Below are positions 9,288 to 17,841 of a stretch of 64,000 bases of DNA, piece after piece. The stretch is from NCBI GenBank assembly GCA_000564995.1, contig JDFH01000003.1:1-64000 (forward strand), read 5' to 3'. The position numbers and the translations under genes were made by a program. Source of the DNA: Atopobium sp. ICM42b. GTDB taxonomy: Bacteria > Actinomycetota > Coriobacteriia > Coriobacteriales > Atopobiaceae. The notes beneath the pieces were generated by a model, which was not told the DNA's origin, did not search any database, and worked only from the letters and a program-made list of their open reading frames with translations. How positions within the stretch are numbered: the first letter of the stretch is position 1; every line of letters begins with the position of its first letter.

Positions 9288-9321
9288 ACCACCCCTTTGT
9301 TATGTTTCACAAAGGGGTGGT
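9288..9321 (-). terminator. Terminator after rplI
   Basis: A perfect 13-bp stem (ACCACCCCTTTGT / ACAAAGGGGTGGT) with an 8-nt loop, followed on the minus strand by CTTTTTATG. It ends the rpsF-rplI operon before dnaB. Confidence 0.88.
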
Positions 9322-9450
9322 TCGAACAAACATTCCATTCTTTTAAGATGGCCTTGCTTTTTATAAAAGCTTACAAATCTGTAGAAAACTGCAGAAATTG
9401 TATAAACCACCAAAAAATGCAGGAGAACAGTGTTTTATGCATGCATAAAA

Positions 9451-9975
9451 CTACTCTGCGGACTCAACCTCAACCTCGACGGTTGCCTCAGCGGCGACCT
9501 CCTCGGTCTCCTCCTCTGCAGGAGCAGCATCGTCCTCGCCAACAAGAACAACGACGGTTGCGGTAATGTCACGGTAAAGCTCAATGGTGACATTGTGGCG
9601 ACCAGCGGTCTTGATAGCAGCGCTACGAGCAATGCGCTTACGATCAACGGTGACGTTGAGCTGTGCCTCGATTGCGTCAGCAATCTGAGCGGTGGTGACG
9701 GAGCCAAAGAGCTGGCCCTCCTCGCCAATGCGAGCGTCAACAGTTACGAGCTTGCCATCAAGAGCTGCCTTGGTAGCATTTGCGTCAGCAATACGCTGCT
9801 CTTCGCGCTTAGCGATATTGTGACGACGCTCCTCAAGCTGCTTGATGTTACCCGGTGTAGCAGGCTGGGCAATCTTGTTGGGGAACAGGAAGTTCTCCGC
9901 ATAACCCTGTGCGACCTCTACGATGTCGCCTTCGCCGCCCTTACCGCGAAGCTCGCCCAAGAGAATAACTTTCAT
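9451..9975 (-). CDS. rplI: 50S ribosomal protein L9
   Basis: L9 binds 23S rRNA near the base of the L1 stalk and helps keep the reading frame. The 174-residue protein begins with the conserved MKVILLGELRGKGGEGDIV segment, then a long charged linker helix and the C-terminal domain. Residues past about 148 form an acidic Glu/Ala/Val tail that is longer than in most L9 proteins. GGAG seven bases upstream supports the start. It is the last gene of rpsF-ssb-rpsR-DUF2232-rplI. Confidence 0.95.
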   Translation of the reverse strand: MKVILLGELRGKGGEGDIVEVAQGYAENFLFPNKIAQPATPGNIKQLEERRHNIAKREEQRIADANATKAALDGKLVTVDARIGEEGQLFGSVTTAQIADAIEAQLNVTVDRKRIARSAAIKTAGRHNVTIELYRDITATVVVLVGEDDAAPAEEETEEVAAEATVEVEVESAE

Positions 9976-10007
9976 GGGAAACTCCTTTGATGAGTCGATG
10001 GTATCGA

Positions 10008-11066
10008 CTAGTTGTTGTTTATCGTGGACTCTGAATCCTGGCTTCCTAAGCGATTAAGCTTTCGGAAGTTTGCCCAGACGTCAATAAGTCCTACGAGAGC
10101 CATAACGCCTAACTGAACTTCTAACATGCCTGCCAATACAAACAGTGACAGAGAAAGTGCTGGCGAGAAGTGCTTCTCGCGCACAAACCATGTGAGCACC
10201 GCAAGGCCCTGAAGAGCAAACACAACCCTAAGAGCCATAAACACATTCAACGTAATAAGCTGAAGTATGTCTTGTGCAGGCAAAATGGTGCTTGAAAGTG
10301 CATACACAAACAAGTTGGCCACGGTAAGAACACACATCCAAAATGGAACGTCCATCAGTTGGAACTGTGGTAATTTCTGTGGGTCTCTTGTCAGTGCTTT
10401 ATACACTGTTCGAGCTCCAAAACGCGCAATTACAAAATATAAAAGCGCCATGCCGGTATAGCTGGTTGGCCAAAAGAGCATAAAGAGTGCCTTTGCTGTT
10501 GAAAGACCTTCTTGGATCTCTGGAGAAGCACCTGAGACCTGCGAGGCGTATTGATTAAATACGTTCTGAGCAAGCTCGGGAAGAGTTGTTCCTGCCATTG
10601 CGGCAAAGAACGCGTCGTATCCCAGAAGTGCCAAAGCCGTTGCTCCTACAAGAAGAGATCCAACACCAACGGTGAGTTTCTCTGTTGCAAAAGCGTAGCC
10701 AACTCCAAGAGCAAGTGCACAAGCGGTAACTGAAGTAGCCGCCTCCGTTGGTCCCGAGAGCAAATAAGCTGCTACACCCGTAACAAGTACTGAAGTAATA
10801 GCAGGACCAAACCATCCGTGCCCTTTTTTGCAATAGACAGCAATTACCATGCCATACGCAACCAAAGCTGCTCCAATAAAAGAAAGGAGTCCGGTAATTA
10901 CTCCGCCAACAACGCAAAGAACAAAGCCTTGCTTGTAGGTTGGAGCTTCAAACGGACGCGGCTTGCCTCCGTTTTGGTTGCTTGGACCAGCAAAATTCTG
11001 TGGGCTACTCTCTGGGCGAGAATACCCTTCAGGTGCCTGAGGAATATTTGAATTCGGTCTATCCAT
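10008..11066 (-). CDS. DUF2232-type membrane protein
   Basis: A 352-residue integral membrane protein with a Pro/Asn/Gln-rich cytoplasmic N-terminus (about 45 residues) and eight or so hydrophobic segments. Its place between rpsR and rplI, and its helix pattern, match the DUF2232/YybS family commonly found in this operon in Gram-positive bacteria. The family is thought to be a small-molecule transporter or ECF S-component relative, but its function is not established. The ribosome site is weak, suggesting modest expression inside a highly expressed operon. Confidence 0.8.
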   Translation of the reverse strand: MDRPNSNIPQAPEGYSRPESSPQNFAGPSNQNGGKPRPFEAPTYKQGFVLCVVGGVITGLLSFIGAALVAYGMVIAVYCKKGHGWFGPAITSVLVTGVAAYLLSGPTEAATSVTACALALGVGYAFATEKLTVGVGSLLVGATALALLGYDAFFAAMAGTTLPELAQNVFNQYASQVSGASPEIQEGLSTAKALFMLFWPTSYTGMALLYFVIARFGARTVYKALTRDPQKLPQFQLMDVPFWMCVLTVANLFVYALSSTILPAQDILQLITLNVFMALRVVFALQGLAVLTWFVREKHFSPALSLSLFVLAGMLEVQLGVMALVGLIDVWANFRKLNRLGSQDSESTINNN

Positions 11067-11098
11067 TGCTAACCAACTCTACCTGAAGAACAGATAGG

Positions 11099-11371
11099 TT
11101 ATCCGCGACTACGGCCACCGCGGCTGGAAACCACAGGGACAGTGTAGGGCAGAAGTGCCATCTCGCGTGCGCGCTTGATAGCAAGTGCAATGTCGTGCTG
11201 GTGCTGCGTGCAGGTGCCAGTGACGCGACGAGGCTTAATCTTGCCACGGTCGGTCATGTACTTACGAAGAAGCTGAGTATCTTTGTAATCGATGAACTCA
11301 GTCTCCTCCTTGCAGAACTGGCAATACTTGCGACGCGGCTGGCGCTGGAAATCTTGTTTCTGCTGAGCCAT
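11099..11371 (-). CDS. rpsR: 30S ribosomal protein S18
   Basis: S18 binds S6 on the 30S platform. The 90-residue protein has the conserved RRKYCQFC start, IDYKD, and the [13 protein letters not shown] core. The Cys-X2-Cys pair plus a later Cys and His residues suggest a zinc-binding form, as found in many actinobacteria. AAAGGT precedes the start. It follows ssb by 48 bp. Confidence 0.95.
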   Translation of the reverse strand: MAQQKQDFQRQPRRKYCQFCKEETEFIDYKDTQLLRKYMTDRGKIKPRRVTGTCTQHQHDIALAIKRAREMALLPYTVPVVSSRGGRSRG

Positions 11372-11419
11372 GTCTTTTACCTTTCAGATGACAGTAACGT
11401 CTGTGTTGCTGTCTGACGT

Positions 11420-11872
11420 TTAAAACGGAATATCAGCATCGTAGAACTCCTCGTCTGGCGGAGCCGGAACGGGAGCGGGTGCCTGTGGAGTTGGAGCTGC
11501 ATAAGATGGTGCACCCTGTGACATAGGGGCTCCACCCTGCTGATTCCTAGAAAGGAACTCGACCTCATCAACAACAACCTCAAGCTTGCTGCGACGCTGT
11601 CCTTCCTTCGTCTCCCAGGAGCTGAATCGAAGTTTGCCTTCAATAGCAACCTTCGAACCCTTGGAGAGGAAGCGGGAAAGTGCTTCAGCACGCTGTCCAA
11701 ATACTACGCAGTCAACGAAATTGGGAACATCTTCCCACTCACCGGTCTGCTGGTTCCTGCGACGATCGTTAACCGCAACGCCGAAGGATAGAATCTGGGT
11801 ACCGCCTGCTGTGGAGCGAAGCTCCGGGTCACGGGTCAGGTTGCCCGAAATGTTAACCCTGTTAATACTCAT
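11420..11872 (-). CDS. ssb: Single-stranded DNA-binding protein
   Basis: Binds and protects single-stranded DNA in replication, repair and recombination. The 150-residue protein has an OB fold at about 1-110, a Pro/Ala/Gln linker, and the acidic tip DADIPF that docks partner proteins. An upstream GTG (11881) is in frame, but GAGAGG is correctly spaced for the ATG at 11872. It lies between rpsF and rpsR, the classic arrangement. Confidence 0.95.
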   Translation of the reverse strand: MSINRVNISGNLTRDPELRSTAGGTQILSFGVAVNDRRRNQQTGEWEDVPNFVDCVVFGQRAEALSRFLSKGSKVAIEGKLRFSSWETKEGQRRSKLEVVVDEVEFLSRNQQGGAPMSQGAPSYAAPTPQAPAPVPAPPDEEFYDADIPF

Positions 11873-11924
11873 AAATCTCACTACCTCTCATCGTGGAATA
11901 ATTCCACTTTTCCATTACAAGGAC

Positions 11925-12218
11925 TTAGTCCTTATCGACTCGACGCACGATCATGTGACGCTTAACAGCATCATTGATTCGCAGGACTCGATCGAGCTCT
12001 GCAATCTGCGTTGGATCTGCATGGAAATTGATGAGGGTATAGTCACCCTCGGTAAGATCGTCGATCTCAAAAGCAAGCTTACGCTTACCCCAATCCTCGA
12101 CGCTGTCGACTACTCCGCCGTCAGTGGTGATAGCAACGTCAATACGCTTCATTACACCAGCGCGGACTTCCTCGGTGGAAGCTGGGTCAACAAAAAACAG
12201 CAGTTCATAGGCCTTCAT
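11925..12218 (-). CDS. rpsF: 30S ribosomal protein S6
   Basis: S6 pairs with S18 on the 30S platform. The 97-residue sequence starts MKAYELLFFVDP and contains WGKRKLAFEID and the C-terminal RHMIVRR segment. A strong GGAGGT lies upstream. It is the first gene of the operon, and its leader holds a hairpin described separately. Confidence 0.95.
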   Translation of the reverse strand: MKAYELLFFVDPASTEEVRAGVMKRIDVAITTDGGVVDSVEDWGKRKLAFEIDDLTEGDYTLINFHADPTQIAELDRVLRINDAVKRHMIVRRVDKD

Positions 12219-12242
12219 ATTGTCACCTCCTCTGGGCTAATG

Positions 12243-12271
12243 GCTTCGGGAAGTGAAGGTGCACCCGAAGC
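12243..12271 (-). promoter_or_regulatory. Hairpin in the rpsF leader, possible S6:S18 site
   Basis: GCTTCGGG (12243-12250) and CCCGAAGC (12264-12271) form an 8-bp stem between the rpsF start and a candidate minus-strand -10 box TATGAT (12290-12295). In many bacteria the rpsF leader carries an RNA structure bound by the S6:S18 complex for autoregulation. Position fits, but I could not match the family's conserved bulge with certainty. Confidence 0.4.
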
Positions 12272-12473
12272 AGGAAAGTTCGACCAAGCATCATACCACA
12301 TAAATGCTCAAATACGAAACTGACCCACAAACTTTCTCACATGCAGTCCACATATAAAGCTTAAATTGGCAATTTGTCAGTAATTTGCCTCTAGTCTTGC
12401 AACTATCTGACGCGAATCTTTCCAAGGCATGGTCACTCGCACAATTTTAAAAACATGGGATTGAAAAAGAAAA

Positions 12474-12504
12474 ACGACCATCACACAATCTGCATGATGG
12501 CCGT
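12474..12504 (-). terminator. Terminator after the Ala/Pro-repeat membrane protein
   Basis: ACGACCATCA pairs with TGATGGCCGT with one mismatch. On the minus strand it is followed by GTTTTTCTTTTTC. The gap 12219-12525 otherwise holds the rpsF leader and promoter region. Confidence 0.7.
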
Positions 12505-12525
12505 CTCTTTTATATGTGCTCTACT

Positions 12526-13896
12526 TTACTGAGCTGCAGGTCCCTCAGGATTCTGAGTTGGTGCGTCTGCTGGAGCAGCTGGTGCCTCAGGAGCCTCTGG
12601 AGTTGTTGGGATAATTGGCTCAACAACAACAGTCGAAGCAGGTGCAGGCTCTGGAGCTGCGGGAGCGACAGGAACCTCTGGAGCCACAGGTGCTGCTGGA
12701 GCAACAGGTGCGACTGGTGCCGCAGGTGCAACAGGTGCTGCAGGTGCTGCTGGAGCAGCAGGAGCCACTGGTGCAGCAGGTGCAGCTGGAGCGACAGGAG
12801 CCACTGGTGCAGCAGGTGCAGCTGGAGCGACAGGAGCCACTGGTGCAGCAGGTGCTACTGGAGCCGCAACAGGCTCAGCTGGAGCAGCAGGAGCTGCAGG
12901 TGCTGCAGGAGCTGCAGGTGCTGCAGGAGCTGGGGTTGCTACTGGTGCTGCAACAGGAACAGCAACTGGTGCTACTGCAGGAGCGGCTGCTGCTGGAGCG
13001 GTTGGAGCCACTGGTGCTGGAGCAGCATACGTAGCAGCTGCGCCATCACGTGGATCGTTAATGAATGGTGGCAGTGGATCATTGCTCTGTCCCCATGCAG
13101 GAACGTTGAACTGACGCATCCAAAGAGCGATTGCGTTCTGCATAAGAAGCATAACGATAAGACCAACAACGTGACCAATATAGCCAATAACCAGGAAGAT
13201 TGGTCCCATCTGAATGAAGCCGCGTGCAAGAAGAGCAAGCACGACAAGACCAAGCTGGTTCTGGCTGGAAATATTCTGAGTTCTTGCAATGGCCATAGCC
13301 TGAGCACCAATGTTAACGAACATACTAATTGCAGCGCTACCACCAATGATTCCCATAATGATAGAGGTAACAATGCCAAGTACAATGCCCATACCAAAGA
13401 TACGGAACAGACCGCCCATGTCGTGCTTGATCATCTCAAAGATGTTCTTAAAAGCAAAACCTGCAGAGATGCGACCATAAACTGATGCGCGGACCTGAAC
13501 AACATTGATGCACAGTGGATAAACAAATGCTGCAACAATGAAGACTGGAATAAGAATCAGATTGATAACTGGAATGAAAGAAAGAATTCCCGTTGCAATG
13601 CTGTATGCCAGACCAAATGCAAGTGCAATAACAACTGCCTTGAAGCCGGTAACGATATAGGTACCAAACTTAAGGTCTTTCTGCTTTGGACCAGCATTGA
13701 TGCCCCATGCAGTTACGCGTGCAGTCTCAAGTGCATAGCCAACAAGTGCAAGAATTCCGACAACTGGAATAAGACCAAACAGAGCCATAATAAGGACAGG
13801 CTTCCACCAACCCTTTTCCAGAGTCAGAAGTGCCCAGGAGCGTGCAAAGTAGCGATCGCGCCTGTAGCCATTCAACTCATCTGCTGAAACAGCCAT
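12526..13896 (-). CDS. DUF4013-like membrane protein with Ala/Pro/Val repeat tail
   Basis: A 456-residue protein. Residues 1-270 carry about six hydrophobic segments and resemble the DUF4013 family; the [19 protein letters not shown] stretch near residue 29 is characteristic. Residues 285-430 are almost entirely Ala, Pro and Val in [12 protein letters not shown] units, and the C-terminus is Pro/Glu/Ala rich. The repeat DNA contains a 36-bp tandem array. Such a stiff, extended tail could span the cell wall or tether a partner, but the function is unknown. It is a single gene with its own terminator. Confidence 0.78.
   Translation of the reverse strand: MAVSADELNGYRRDRYFARSWALLTLEKGWWKPVLIMALFGLIPVVGILALVGYALETARVTAWGINAGPKQKDLKFGTYIVTGFKAVVIALAFGLAYSIATGILSFIPVINLILIPVFIVAAFVYPLCINVVQVRASVYGRISAGFAFKNIFEMIKHDMGGLFRIFGMGIVLGIVTSIIMGIIGGSAAISMFVNIGAQAMAIARTQNISSQNQLGLVVLALLARGFIQMGPIFLVIGYIGHVVGLIVMLLMQNAIALWMRQFNVPAWGQSNDPLPPFINDPRDGAAATYAAPAPVAPTAPAAAAPAVAPVAVPVAAPVATPAPAAPAAPAAPAAPAAPAEPVAAPVAPAAPVAPVAPAAPAAPVAPVAPAAPAAPVAPAAPAAPAAPVAPAAPVAPVAPAAPVAPEVPVAPAAPEPAPASTVVVEPIIPTTPEAPEAPAAPADAPTQNPEGPAAQ
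12760..12855. repeat. 36-bp tandem repeat inside the Ala/Pro tail
   Basis: Two perfect 36-bp copies (12760-12795 and 12796-12831) are followed by the first 24 bp of a third. The unit length is a multiple of three, so copy-number change would add or remove 12 residues without a frameshift. Confidence 0.85.
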
Positions 13897-14015
13897 TTAA
13901 CTCTCCCCTCGTGTCAAAAAAGATGACATCGAATTACTAAGCCTAAACATTCTATATAAAATCGAAAAATAAATATATCTTTATTGGTAACAATTAATCA
14001 AATAAAAATGTTAAA

Positions 14016-14106
14016 TGGCGGAGGAGGAGGGATTCGAACCCTCGTACCCCTAGAAGGGGTAAACGGTTTTCGAGACCGCCGCATTCAACCACTCTGCCAC
14101 CCCTCC
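14016..14106 (-). tRNA. tRNA-Ser (CGA)
   Basis: A 91-nt tRNA with a long variable arm, acceptor stem GGAGGGG, T-loop GGTTCGAATCC, anticodon loop CTCGAAA and encoded CCA. Anticodon CGA reads UCG. Confidence 0.93.
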
Positions 14107-14117
14107 GAAGGGTGAAA

Positions 14118-14137
14118 CGGCGCCCGTAGGCGCCGTG
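14118..14137 (-). other. GC-rich hairpin between the two tRNA-Ser genes
   Basis: ACGGCGCC and GGCGCCGT pair perfectly around CGTA in the 38-bp spacer. It may be a processing signal or a weak terminator; no clear T-run follows. Confidence 0.45.
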
Positions 14138-14144
14138 AAAATTC

Positions 14145-14235
14145 TGGCGGAGAGTCAGGGATTTGAACCCTGGAGACGCTTTAGACGCCTACACGATTTC
14201 CAATCGTGCTCCTTCGGCCACTCGGACAACTCTCC
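14145..14235 (-). tRNA. tRNA-Ser (GGA)
   Basis: A 91-nt class II tRNA with acceptor GGAGAGT, long variable arm, T-loop GGTTCAAATCC, anticodon GGA in loop TTGGAAA and encoded CCA. It reads UCC/UCU and lies upstream of tRNA-Ser(CGA), probably in one transcript. Confidence 0.93.
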
Positions 14236-14361
14236 ATATAAAACCGCACGGGACAGTATAGCGGATTTCTCACCAATATAGAACGAGAAGTTCTGTGTAT
14301 TTTTAATACTTGTGTAGTATTGTCATACTCATAAAAAGTAAAACACCAGTAGGAGGTATGG

Positions 14362-15105
14362 ATGCCACCGATTTTCTCGCCGTATGGCACAGATGCAATT
14401 TCTGTGAGCATCCCCTACTGGCTAGACCTTCTAACAGTAATTATTGGTGCAATCTCGGGAATCCTGGTTGCAAGAGATCGTCACTTGGACCTTGTGGGCT
14501 TTGTGGGTCTTGGCCTTTTGGGTGGTCTGGGCGGCGGACTTATCAGAGACGTCATGATGCAAGAAGGCGGCGTCTACATGCTCAACTCGCCTTACGCCAT
14601 TCCGGCAGCCGTTTTTACCGCTGTCTTGCTGTTTATGTTCCCCGAACCGCTTGATAGATTCCCTCGCATGCTCGAGTGGACCGACATTATTTCCGTTGGC
14701 CTCTTTGCTGTCGTTGGTACCGATAAAGCCCTGGTATATCACTTGCTTCCCTTCTCGGTTGTTTTGATGGGAAGCATTACGGGCGTTGGTGGCGGTATGC
14801 TTCGCGATGTATTTCTTGGCAACATCCCTCGTATTTTCCAGCGAAGCAATCTCTACGCGTTTTGCGCGGTTGCTGGCGCTACCTCCTACTGGGCGCTTGT
14901 CTCTTATGTAGGCGTCACCAAAATCTGGGCAGCCGTTGTCTGCGTTGCTGTTACCGTTGGCCTGAGGCGTTGGTCGCTCAAATACAACGTGCTTTCTCCG
15001 GCCGACGTTGACCTTACGCCGCACGTAATGCGCAGTGTTAACAAGCTTCGTCACAAAGCTCAGAAGCCAGGTAAGCAACCTGAGCAGAACAGCTCAGCAA
15101 AGTAG
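14362..15105 (+). CDS. TRIC/UPF0126-family cation channel-like protein
   Basis: A 247-residue membrane protein with about seven hydrophobic segments. It has the duplicated glycine-rich motifs of the UPF0126 (YicG-like) family: GLGGGLIRDVM near residue 58 and GVGGGMLRDVFLGNIPR near 150. The family is related to trimeric intracellular cation channels, with proposed roles in K+ or amino-acid movement. The C-terminal 35 residues are basic and cytoplasmic. AGGAGG five bases upstream fixes the start. It is one of few plus-strand genes on the left arm, divergent from the tRNA-Ser pair. Confidence 0.88.
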   Translation: MPPIFSPYGTDAISVSIPYWLDLLTVIIGAISGILVARDRHLDLVGFVGLGLLGGLGGGLIRDVMMQEGGVYMLNSPYAIPAAVFTAVLLFMFPEPLDRFPRMLEWTDIISVGLFAVVGTDKALVYHLLPFSVVLMGSITGVGGGMLRDVFLGNIPRIFQRSNLYAFCAVAGATSYWALVSYVGVTKIWAAVVCVAVTVGLRRWSLKYNVLSPADVDLTPHVMRSVNKLRHKAQKPGKQPEQNSSAK

Positions 15106-15197
15106 CATTCGCTCACAATCGGACGGTTTTGGGCGGTTTTGCATCGCCCTCACATACCGTTTACCAGCACTTTATTTAAAATCTGCCTAAAACAAAA

Positions 15198-15237
15198 CTG
15201 GCGAGAAACCCTTGCAGCCGCAAGTTCTTCTCGCCAG
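15198..15237 (-). terminator. typA terminator built from an inverted TTCTCGCCA pair
   Basis: CTGGCGAGAA (15198-15207) pairs with TTCTCGCCAG (15228-15237), and CTTGC/GCAAG forms a nested stem in the loop. On the minus strand it is followed by TTTTGTTTT, so it ends typA; it also lies between two convergent genes. The arms are copies of the dispersed word described in the findings. Confidence 0.85.
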
Positions 15238-15261
15238 ATTGGCTATCTGTAAACGACGCTG

Positions 15262-17100
15262 TTACTTCTTGACCATACCATTACGGACTGCCCACTTACG
15301 GCGCTCAGTCTCGGAAAGAATACGCTTACGCATGCGGATGTTTTGTGGCGTGATCTCAACAAGCTCGTCGTCCATGATGTACTCCAGAGCCTCTTCCAGC
15401 GTAAACAGGCGTGGAGGAGTCAACTGAACTGAAATATCTGCAGTTGAAGACCTCTGGTTGCCCAAAGACTTGGTGCGTGCAATGTTAACAACCATGTCGC
15501 CTGGCCTTGAACGCTCGCCAACCAGCATGCCCTCGTAGCACTCAACACCTGGAGAAACAAAGAGCTGGCCGCGCTCTTGAAGGGTACCAAGCGCATATGC
15601 AACAGCCTTCTCGGTGGACATGGAAATCATGGCGCCGTTCTGGCGGCTACCAATATCACCTGCAAAAGGACCGTACTCAAGGAAGGTGTGGTAGAAGACA
15701 GCGTCACCGTGAGTAACGTTCATGACGCGCGTCTTGAGACCCATGATGCCGCGGGTTGGAATCTTGAACTCAAGGTGCGTCTGAGTCTCGCCAGTGTCCA
15801 TGATGGACATGGTGCCACCAACGTTACCAAAGACCTCTATGACCTTGCCAGCATACTCTGGGTTGCACTCAACAACAGCCTGCTCAATAGGCTCAAGCGT
15901 GTGGCCCTGAGCATCCTTCTTGAACAGAACGCGAGGACGACCAACCTGGAATTCGAAGCCCTCACGGCGCATGCTCTCCATAAGAACAGAGAGGTGCAAA
16001 ATACCACGACCAGAAACCTCAATACCCGTCTTATCAGGAAGCTCCTCGATGCGCATGGTGACGTTATTCTCGCGCTCTGTCATCAAGCGCTCTTTAAGCT
16101 GACGGCCACCAACAATGTCTCCCTCACGGCCAACAAGTGGCGAGGTAGAAGGCTCAAAAATAATGGAAAGAGTTGGTGGATCAATCTCAATTGGGTCCAG
16201 CTCAACAGGGTTCTCTGGATCAGTGTAGACGTCACCAATATCAGTGTTATCAACGCCAACGATTGCTGCAATATCACCTGCGTCAACCTCGCTGCACTCC
16301 TTACGGCCAAGGTAGTCAAAGGTGAACAGCTGCTTGACCTGGCTCATAGCGCGGGAACCGTCGTTTTTGACAACAAGAATCTTATCGCCGGTATGAACAG
16401 TTCCGGAATAGACACGACCAATTCCAATGCGGCCCAGGTAATCAGAGTGGTCGATGGTGACGCACTGCATAGCAAGAGGTCCTTCAATATCAACATCTGG
16501 AGCTGGCAGACCTTCGATAATCATGTCGAGAAGTGGGAACATGTTGTCGTTGTCATCATTTGGATCAAGGCGAGCGTAACCATTAACGCCAGAAGCAAAG
16601 ATGACGTGCTCCATGGTGAACTCAAGCTGCTCATCAGTTGCGCCGAGGTCCATCATCAGATCAAGAGAATCGTTAACAACAGCCTCTGGACGAGCGCCGT
16701 CACGGTCAATCTTGTTGACAACCATCATGATAGAAAGGCCTGCGTCGATGGCGTGACGCAGAACAAAGCGAGTCTGTGGCATAGGGCCCTCGGCTGCGTC
16801 AACCAACAGAAGTGCACCGTCAGCCATCTTCAAAACGCGCTCTACCTCGCCGCCGAAGTCGGCATGGCCAGGGGTATCAATAACGTTGATCTTGACGCCC
16901 TTGTACTCAATAGAGATATTCTTTGCCAGAATAGTAATTCCGCGCTCACGCTCCTGATCGTTGGAGTCCAGAATTCTCTCTTGAACCTGCTGGTTCTCGC
17001 GGAATGCATCGGTTGCCTTAAGCATCTGGTCAACCATGGTGGTTTTACCGTGGTCAACGTGGGCGATGATAGCAATATTTCTGATGTTGTCTTGACGCAT
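15262..17100 (-). CDS. typA: Ribosome-associated translational GTPase TypA/BipA
   Basis: A 612-residue GTPase of the EF-G superfamily, involved in 50S assembly and stress or cold adaptation. G1 is AHVDHGKTT near residue 13. The switch and G3 regions ([17 protein letters not shown]) and G4 NKID follow, then the beta-barrel, two EF-G-like domains and the TypA-specific C-terminal domain. Length is as usual for the family. It is followed by a terminator and preceded at 127 bp by an unknown acidic-protein gene on the same strand. Confidence 0.96.
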   Translation of the reverse strand: MRQDNIRNIAIIAHVDHGKTTMVDQMLKATDAFRENQQVQERILDSNDQERERGITILAKNISIEYKGVKINVIDTPGHADFGGEVERVLKMADGALLLVDAAEGPMPQTRFVLRHAIDAGLSIMMVVNKIDRDGARPEAVVNDSLDLMMDLGATDEQLEFTMEHVIFASGVNGYARLDPNDDNDNMFPLLDMIIEGLPAPDVDIEGPLAMQCVTIDHSDYLGRIGIGRVYSGTVHTGDKILVVKNDGSRAMSQVKQLFTFDYLGRKECSEVDAGDIAAIVGVDNTDIGDVYTDPENPVELDPIEIDPPTLSIIFEPSTSPLVGREGDIVGGRQLKERLMTERENNVTMRIEELPDKTGIEVSGRGILHLSVLMESMRREGFEFQVGRPRVLFKKDAQGHTLEPIEQAVVECNPEYAGKVIEVFGNVGGTMSIMDTGETQTHLEFKIPTRGIMGLKTRVMNVTHGDAVFYHTFLEYGPFAGDIGSRQNGAMISMSTEKAVAYALGTLQERGQLFVSPGVECYEGMLVGERSRPGDMVVNIARTKSLGNQRSSTADISVQLTPPRLFTLEEALEYIMDDELVEITPQNIRMRKRILSETERRKWAVRNGMVKK

Positions 17101-17227
17101 AAGTCTCTATCTCTCGAAGGTATGTGTTTGGACTTGCTACTTCAGGTCCAATTTTTATCAGCTTTAGAACTTTAGTGCAATTGCGTGCCTAGAGCGCCCA
17201 GAAATTTCAATGAACGCAGCTTTTTCA

Positions 17228-17686
17228 TTACAGAAGTGGCTCAAGCTCCCCTGCTGGAGCGGGATCAGACCACACAAACTGGTCACCTTGGCCTTTTCCG
17301 TGAACTAAAGAATATGCCGAGAAACTCTTATAGCCCTTCTCGCCAAACTCAAGAAGCACAGCATCTTCGTAACCGCCCTCTTTGATCAGTTGAATGGCTC
17401 CCTCATATACAAGCGCATAGCGAACAGGCTCTTCGAGCCCTGCTTCTTTATCGCCCTTCTGTTTTGCCAGGTCAAGCACGCGCTTATGGGCGCCCTCAAG
17501 CAGCTCCTCTGGGCCGTCATCGGAGAACTCATAGCTTGCAACCGTGCCTGCTGCATCCTCAACTACAAGCAAAACGTTGAGTGATTGGCCATCTGCAAGC
17601 AGGTCAAACGCATCTCCAAGCAGCTCAGTTGAGAGCATATCAAGCTGGGGAGAAACTCCATCTTTGCGCTCGTTGTTTTCGGCCAT
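17228..17686 (-). CDS. Conserved-looking acidic protein of unknown function
   Basis: A 152-residue cytoplasmic protein that I do not recognise. It is acidic, with no signal or membrane segment, and appears to be a single alpha/beta domain (residues 15-140). It has no visible catalytic motif. It lies upstream of typA on the same strand. Codon use matches its neighbours and the frame is intact, so it is probably a real gene. Confidence 0.72.
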   Translation of the reverse strand: MAENNERKDGVSPQLDMLSTELLGDAFDLLADGQSLNVLLVVEDAAGTVASYEFSDDGPEELLEGAHKRVLDLAKQKGDKEAGLEEPVRYALVYEGAIQLIKEGGYEDAVLLEFGEKGYKSFSAYSLVHGKGQGDQFVWSDPAPAGELEPLL

Positions 17687-17743
17687 GCCGCTCCTTAGCG
17701 TCGTTTTTGTAACTATTGTTCTCTATGATACATCGCACAAGAA

Positions 17744-17776
17744 AAGAGGTCGAAAGCAAAAAGCCTTCGACCTCTT
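17744..17776 (-). terminator. Terminator after the PTS/aldolase operon
   Basis: AAGAGGTCGAA pairs with TTCGACCTCTT, and TTTTC follows on the minus strand. It ends the EIIB-EIIC-GatZ operon. Confidence 0.8.
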
Positions 17777-17841
17777 AGGTTTGTCAGCTATCTGTCCAAA
17801 ATTGGGCAGCAAAGGCGTTACAACGGTAAGAGCACGAGCGC

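Noticed and set aside
12514..13485. Cys/Trp/Arg/Ser-rich frame opposite the Ala/Pro repeat gene
   Set aside because: The unusual make-up is simply the reverse complement of Ala/Pro/Val codon repeats.
15577..17175. A 532-codon open frame on the plus strand opposite typA
   Set aside because: It is antisense to a certain gene, has no family resemblance, and its residue make-up mirrors the opposite-strand codons.
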